From assembly GCA_900549065.1 (NCBI GenBank), contig URNC01000007.1, positions 1 to 29,259 of the forward strand: a DNA stretch of 29,259 bases. The letters run 5' to 3'. Under the pieces are notes generated by a model. That model saw only the letters and a list, made by a program, of their open reading frames with translations. It did no database searches and was not told where the DNA came from. Both the position numbers and the translations under genes were made by a program. The DNA comes from an uncultured Collinsella sp. GTDB taxonomy: Bacteria > Actinomycetota > Coriobacteriia > Coriobacteriales > Coriobacteriaceae. Shown here piece after piece: positions 25,464-29,259 of this stretch; position 1 is the stretch's first letter; each line of letters opens with the position of its first letter.

Positions 25464-26429
25464 TTATTTTTTCTTGTCCTGCTCCAGCAGTTCGGACGGT
25501 GTGCGATCGGGCTTGCCGCCGCGGAAAATCTCGCGGCCATGCAGACGATGTTCCAGGTCACGCTCGGCCTTTTCCTCGTCAATCTTGGTCTGGCTCACCA
25601 CCGGGTCCTCAATCAACGACGACACCGAGTTCACCTGTTTCTGAATGCGCTCGGCGATGGTGTCATCCATACTCACGATGCGCATCTTCCAGTCGATACT
25701 CGTGGCGTTGGATGAGCTCTTGGTCCACACGAACGTCAAAATGGCGCTCTGGTGGCCCCGCGCGGGGAACATGCCAAAGAAGGAATCGTGCTGAATGTTG
25801 CTATCCTCGTCGATATAGGCGTGAACGTTATACACCACGCGGTCGATCTTGTCGTTGAGCAGCGCGTTGGTCGCAAGCGCCGCGGCCTGGATCTGCCCGT
25901 TGGACAGCAGCTCGAGCTCGTTGGCAGACGATGTGTCCAACACCGTCACCTCGACCGTGCCCGTACGCTCATCGGCTTCATCGACGGTAAAGTCGAGCGG
26001 GAACTGCGTAAAGCCGTTGCCCCACTCGAGTCCACCCTTGAGTGCTGTAGAAACGGTATCAACCGAAACGCTCTCGGACAGGTTGGCGGTATTCAGACGG
26101 CGCATCACACCGTAGCCGATCTGCATGCCCACGATCAGCACCAAAATACCGATGACCACGGCCATCGCGGTCTTCGTAATGGTATGGCTCACCTGCGAGC
26201 CCGAAGGATCGTCCTCGGACAGCGGGTCGATATGTTTTGCCTGGCTCGCGCGGTCCTCGCTGCGCAGCTGTGCTAGCGCCGCTTTGTCACCGCGCTTGGC
26301 CGCAGCCTCCTTCTCACGCATGCGCTCGGTACGCTTTTTGGCAAGCGTAGGATCCAAGACGCCGGATGCATCGATTTCGGAGAATAACTCCGTCACTTCT
26401 TCCGGAGTCAAAGGGTTCTTGTCAGCCAT
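25464..26429 (-). CDS. single-pass membrane protein of unknown function
   Basis: I do not recognise this 321-aa family. A charged cytoplasmic N-terminus (residues 1-90) contains a helical Lys/Glu/Arg-rich stretch (AKKRTERMREKEAAAKRGDK). One membrane helix (about 92-115, AMAVVIGILVLIVGMQIGYG) follows. The extracytoplasmic domain has VSTALKGGLEWGNGF, VTVLDTSSANELELLSNGQI, VVYNVHAYIDED and SAILTFVWTKSSS, suggesting an alpha/beta fold. The end is again charged, with many Glu and Lys. It lies 19 bases after the ABC exporter stop on the same strand and is followed by a terminator, so the two genes form an operon and may work together. Confidence 0.8.
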   Translation of the reverse strand: MADKNPLTPEEVTELFSEIDASGVLDPTLAKKRTERMREKEAAAKRGDKAALAQLRSEDRASQAKHIDPLSEDDPSGSQVSHTITKTAMAVVIGILVLIVGMQIGYGVMRRLNTANLSESVSVDTVSTALKGGLEWGNGFTQFPLDFTVDEADERTGTVEVTVLDTSSANELELLSNGQIQAAALATNALLNDKIDRVVYNVHAYIDEDSNIQHDSFFGMFPARGHQSAILTFVWTKSSSNATSIDWKMRIVSMDDTIAERIQKQVNSVSSLIEDPVVSQTKIDEEKAERDLEHRLHGREIFRGGKPDRTPSELLEQDKKK

Positions 26430-26448
26430 AAACTTCCTGTCATATCAA

Positions 26449-28221
26449 TCAGTCGAGCTCGTGCGCACGCGCACCTTCGAACTGCATTCGATAGTAACGG
26501 GCATAGGTGCCGCCACGGGCGAGAAGCTGTTCATGCGTGCCACGTTCCACAACGCGACCATGCTCAACGGTCGCAATCTCATCGGCGTGTTTAATGGTCG
26601 AGAGACGGTGGGCGATGATGATTGTGGTACGGCCGCGTGCCAGCTCTTCGAGCGACTCCTGCACCGCCTCCTCGCTCTCGTTATCCAAAGCACTCGTCGC
26701 CTCGTCCAAGATCAGGATCTTGGGGTTCTTGAGAAACACGCGCGCGATGGCAACGCGCTGCTTCTGTCCGCCCGAAAGACGGCTGCCGCGCTCGCCCACC
26801 ACGGTGTCGTAGCCCTGTGGAAGCGATTCGATAAAGGTATCGATATTGGCGCGACGGGCGGCGTCGGCGATCTCTTCCGCCGTAGCGCTCGGCTTGCCGT
26901 AGGCGATGTTCTCGCCAATCGTACCGTCAAACAGATAGACATCCTGCTGCACCAGGCCGATGGCGCGACGCAGGCTCTGCTGCGTCACATCACGCACGTC
27001 CTGGCCGTCGATGCTAATGGATCCGGTAGCCACGTCATAAAAGCGCGGCAGCAGCGAACAGGTCGTGGACTTGCCGCCGCCCGAAGGGCCAACCAAAGCG
27101 ATGGTCTGCCCGGGCTTGATGGACAGGTCCATATGGTCGATAACGGGACGCTCGTCGGCATCGCCCTCGCCCAGCTCGACATCCTCGTAGTTAAAGCACA
27201 CGTCGTGATACTCCACGGCGCCGGCAGTCACCTGCAGATCCGTAGCGCCCGGCTTGTCCTGGATATCCGGCGCGGTCGAGAGCACCTCGTCCATACGCTT
27301 AAAGCCGGCGATAGCCTTCTGATACGTTTCGGCCGAATTAACGAGTGTCTCGAGCGGCGTGCAGAACAGCGAAATATAGAGTGCAAAGGTCGCCATATCG
27401 ACCGCCTGCAGCTGTCCCTTGGCGACCAGCCAGCCGCCCAGCAGCACCACGATCACATAGAGCACACCCGAGAGCAGGCCATACGTCGCGGTATAGACGC
27501 CCATGGCGTGATACATGTTCTCCTTGGACGAAAGATAGCGATTGTTGGAGGCGCGGAACTTGAAGCGTTCGGTCTCCTCATTGGCAAAGCTCTTGACCAC
27601 GCGCATGCCCGCCAGCGAATCCTGCAGCTGCGCATTGATGCCGCTGATTTTTTTGCGGTTGTCGCTAAAGACCTCGCGCATGCGCATGTTCTGCCAAAAC
27701 ATGATGACCGCAAACGCCGCCGTCACCACGGCCATGGCGAGCGCCAGGACCGGGGCGATGGTAAAGAGGATCACAAACGAGCCGATGATCTCGATGCCGC
27801 AGATGATGATCCACTCGGGCACGTGATGCGCCGCCTCGCAGATATCGAACAGGTCGTTGACCACGCGGCTCATCATGTCGCCCGAGCTGTTGCGGTCAAA
27901 GTACGCAAAGCTAAAGCGCTCATACTGGTCGAACAGGTCCTCGCGCATCTTGGACTCCATGCGCGCGCCCATCACGTGACCCCAATAGCTCACAAAGTAG
28001 CGGCAGGCGCAGCGGACGGCATACATCAGCACCAAGCCCACCGCGATCATGCCGAGCGCCTGCATAATGGCAGCCTGACCCTGAGTAAACAGCCCACCGG
28101 TCAAATTGCGCAGGATAATGGGGAACGCTAGGTCAATGGCGGCAAGCACCAGAGCACAAACAGTATCAGCAACAAAAAGCCCCATCTGGGGCTCGTAATA
28201 CGAAAGAAACCTCTTAAACAT
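26449..28221 (-). CDS. ABC exporter (fused permease and ATPase, MsbA/LmrA-like)
   Basis: The 590-aa half-transporter has six N-terminal membrane helices (for example FVADTVCALVLAAIDLAFPI and GLVLMYAVRCACRYFVSYWG) and a C-terminal ATPase. The ATPase has Walker A GPSGGGKST, a Q-loop (AIGLVQQDVYLFDGTIGENI), signature RLSGGQKQRVAIAR, Walker B ILILDEATSALD and the switch region IIAHRLSTIKHADEI. It would act as a homodimer exporting a lipid, drug or peptide; substrate cannot be read. The start at 28221 follows GAGGA. The next gene in the operon is the unknown single-pass membrane protein, which might be an accessory factor. Confidence 0.93.
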   Translation of the reverse strand: MFKRFLSYYEPQMGLFVADTVCALVLAAIDLAFPIILRNLTGGLFTQGQAAIMQALGMIAVGLVLMYAVRCACRYFVSYWGHVMGARMESKMREDLFDQYERFSFAYFDRNSSGDMMSRVVNDLFDICEAAHHVPEWIIICGIEIIGSFVILFTIAPVLALAMAVVTAAFAVIMFWQNMRMREVFSDNRKKISGINAQLQDSLAGMRVVKSFANEETERFKFRASNNRYLSSKENMYHAMGVYTATYGLLSGVLYVIVVLLGGWLVAKGQLQAVDMATFALYISLFCTPLETLVNSAETYQKAIAGFKRMDEVLSTAPDIQDKPGATDLQVTAGAVEYHDVCFNYEDVELGEGDADERPVIDHMDLSIKPGQTIALVGPSGGGKSTTCSLLPRFYDVATGSISIDGQDVRDVTQQSLRRAIGLVQQDVYLFDGTIGENIAYGKPSATAEEIADAARRANIDTFIESLPQGYDTVVGERGSRLSGGQKQRVAIARVFLKNPKILILDEATSALDNESEEAVQESLEELARGRTTIIIAHRLSTIKHADEIATVEHGRVVERGTHEQLLARGGTYARYYRMQFEGARAHELD

Positions 28222-28251
28222 GCAGTCCTCGGAGATAAAACAATAACGTAA

Positions 28252-28291
28252 GACCCTGGGGCAAATAATCAGTAGTGTTTGCCCCAGGGTC
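28252..28291. terminator. 14-bp perfect terminator hairpin between NUDIX and ABC exporter genes
   Basis: GACCCTGGGGCAAA (28252-28265) and TTTGCCCCAGGGTC (28278-28291) are exact complements around a 12-nt loop. On the minus strand a T-rich stretch (TTACGTTATTGTTTTA) follows. It separates the NUDIX gene from the exporter operon. Confidence 0.82.
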
Positions 28292-28301
28292 GCCCTCGCT
28301 T

Positions 28302-28997
28302 TTAAAGCTCAGTTCCGCCCAGCCTGTGTGCGATGCTGTCACAGGCCAAGGCGCCTACGACGGTCTTGGCGTCTTCGATCTTGCCGTCGAGCACGGCGTC
28401 GATCAGCTCGTGTAGCGGCACCAGGTCAACGTTGACAAACTCGTCATCATCGGGGTTGGGCGCATCAAACTCGAGCTTGGTAGCCAAGTAGATGTGGATG
28501 ATCTCATCGCAAAAACCGCAAGACGTGACAATCGACGTCAAAAAGCGAATGCGACCGGCCCTAAAGCCCGTCTCCTCGTGCAGCTCGCGCTTAGCGCAAT
28601 CGAGCGGATCCTCGCCCGGGTCGAGCTTGCCGGCGGGAATCTCGACCGTCACGCGGTCGATGGCGGTGCGGTACTGACGCACCAGTACGATCTTGCCGCT
28701 CTCGGTCAGTGCCACAACGGCCGCCGCACCCGGATGGCGAACGATATCGCGGGCGCTGCGATGACCGTTGGGCAGCTCAACCTCAAGACGGTGGACGTCG
28801 AGGATCTTGCCCTTCCAGGCGCATTCCTCCGAAAGAATCTTCTCGTGCAGCTCGGCATCGTGCGGGTCGTCATCGCCCAGCACCAGCGCCGGCTCGTCAG
28901 AGACCTCGCCACCAGGCTCGCCCTCGGCGTGCCCATACATGCGGCTGTCCTCTTCGACGATCTGCGCGTCCACGAGCTCTTCGTTCTTCTCGTCCAT
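28302..28997 (-). CDS. NUDIX hydrolase, ADP-ribose pyrophosphatase type
   Basis: The 231-aa product contains an intact Nudix box, GKLDPGEDPLDCAKRELHEE followed by TGF, and the upstream VRQYRTAIDRVTVEIPAGK typical of ADP-ribose pyrophosphatases (NudF-like), which split ADP-ribose to AMP and ribose phosphate. About 55 acidic residues (DAQIVEEDSRMYGHAEGEPG and on) precede the domain and are not part of the usual fold. The start at 28997 gives 9-nt spacing from AGAGGA; the ATG at 29006 is too close to it. It lies just downstream of purD on the same strand. Confidence 0.88.
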   Translation of the reverse strand: MDEKNEELVDAQIVEEDSRMYGHAEGEPGGEVSDEPALVLGDDDPHDAELHEKILSEECAWKGKILDVHRLEVELPNGHRSARDIVRHPGAAAVVALTESGKIVLVRQYRTAIDRVTVEIPAGKLDPGEDPLDCAKRELHEETGFRAGRIRFLTSIVTSCGFCDEIIHIYLATKLEFDAPNPDDDEFVNVDLVPLHELIDAVLDGKIEDAKTVVGALACDSIAHRLGGTEL

Positions 28998-29018
28998 CCG
29001 TCTCATTCCTCTCGGACT

Positions 29019-29243
29019 TTAGGCATCCCAGGCGTCGCGGCCGCGCAGCGCGCGCAGGCCGATGTCGTGACGCAGGGTCTTGCCCTCAAAATCAATCTTC
29101 TCGCAGGCCTCGTAGGCAAGGTTGCGAGCGTTCTCGAACGTGTCGCCCAGAGCGGTCACGGCAAGCACGCGGCCACCATTGGTCACGAGCTGGCCGTCCA
29201 CCACGGCAGTGCCCGCGTGGTACACGGTCACGTTCTCCATGGC
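29019..29243 (-). CDS. purD: phosphoribosylamine-glycine ligase, C-terminal fragment (contig edge)
   Basis: Only the last 74 residues are present: ENVTVYHAGTAVVDGQLVTN, GGRVLAVTALGDTFENARNL, AYEACEKIDFEGKTLRHDIG, LRALRGRDAWDA. These match the C-terminal domain of PurD, which ligates glycine to phosphoribosylamine, the second step of purine synthesis. The gene is cut by the contig end at 29243. An apparent start reading MYKRQ comes wholly from adapter bases and is not real. The NUDIX gene follows within about 20 bases and is probably cotranscribed. Confidence 0.93.
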   Translation of the reverse strand, partial: AMENVTVYHAGTAVVDGQLVTNGGRVLAVTALGDTFENARNLAYEACEKIDFEGKTLRHDIGLRALRGRDAWDA

Positions 29244-29259
29244 CTGTCTCTTATACACA
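29244..29259 (-). other. Tn5 mosaic-end adapter remnant (artefact)
   Basis: CTGTCTCTTATACACA is the reverse complement of the Nextera transposase mosaic end. It is library adapter and matches the adapter at 1-45 in opposite orientation. Confidence 0.97.

Noticed and set aside
29019..29258. Complete small protein starting MYKRQ
   Set aside because: The first five codons are adapter sequence. The remainder is the 3' end of purD.

Overview
This window is a high-GC assembly contig. Gene content, strong GC third-position bias and a half-size relative of the membrane-bound LuxR regulators typical of Eggerthella and Collinsella suggest an Actinomycetota of the class Coriobacteriia, most likely a gut Collinsella. 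That assignment is inference. Both ends are artefactual: bases 1-45 are Illumina Nextera adapter including an i7 index, and bases 29244-29259 are the reverse complement of the Tn5 mosaic end. Only 46-29243 is native DNA.

Layout. At the left, plus-strand genes encode peptidyl-tRNA hydrolase (pth) and an NfnAB-type electron-bifurcating transhydrogenase pair behind a structured leader. From 3784 onward almost everything is on the minus strand. It begins with a secreted, sortase-anchored repeat protein with an LAATG sorting motif, facing a decayed LuxR-family regulator on the plus strand (N-terminal half missing, a 4-bp tandem duplication frameshift and an internal TAG). Next come a cytidylate-kinase-like protein, a complete polar amino-acid ABC transporter (ATPase, lipoprotein, two permeases), a GatB/YqeY protein, a membrane-anchored PpiC foldase and an orphan PTS EIIA. 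A purine block follows (purF, purM, purN). A plus-strand membrane protein with a CmpB-like domain converges on a MoaE-like gene, followed by a class B sortase, purE, carA-carB, an unknown membrane protein paired with an ABC exporter, a NUDIX hydrolase and the 3' end of purD.

How the genes fit together. purD, purE, purF, purM and purN cover several steps of IMP synthesis, and carAB feeds carbamoyl phosphate to pyrimidine and arginine synthesis. PurF and CarA consume glutamine, and PurN consumes formyl-THF. The amino-acid transporter and the NADPH-supplying NfnAB fit the same anabolic theme. The sortase could anchor the LAATG protein.

The most distinctive non-coding content is repeat structure. 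At least seven intergenic sites carry GGGACAG/CTGTCCC-centred inverted repeats. These include an exact 33-bp element present twice in opposite orientation, and a 48-bp element whose first three bases form the TAA stop codon of both pth and purF. A second family is a tandem pair of hairpins (GTCTCAATCTGTAACA arms). The 430-bp gap between carB and purE holds three very large hairpins, one of which runs into the end of carB.
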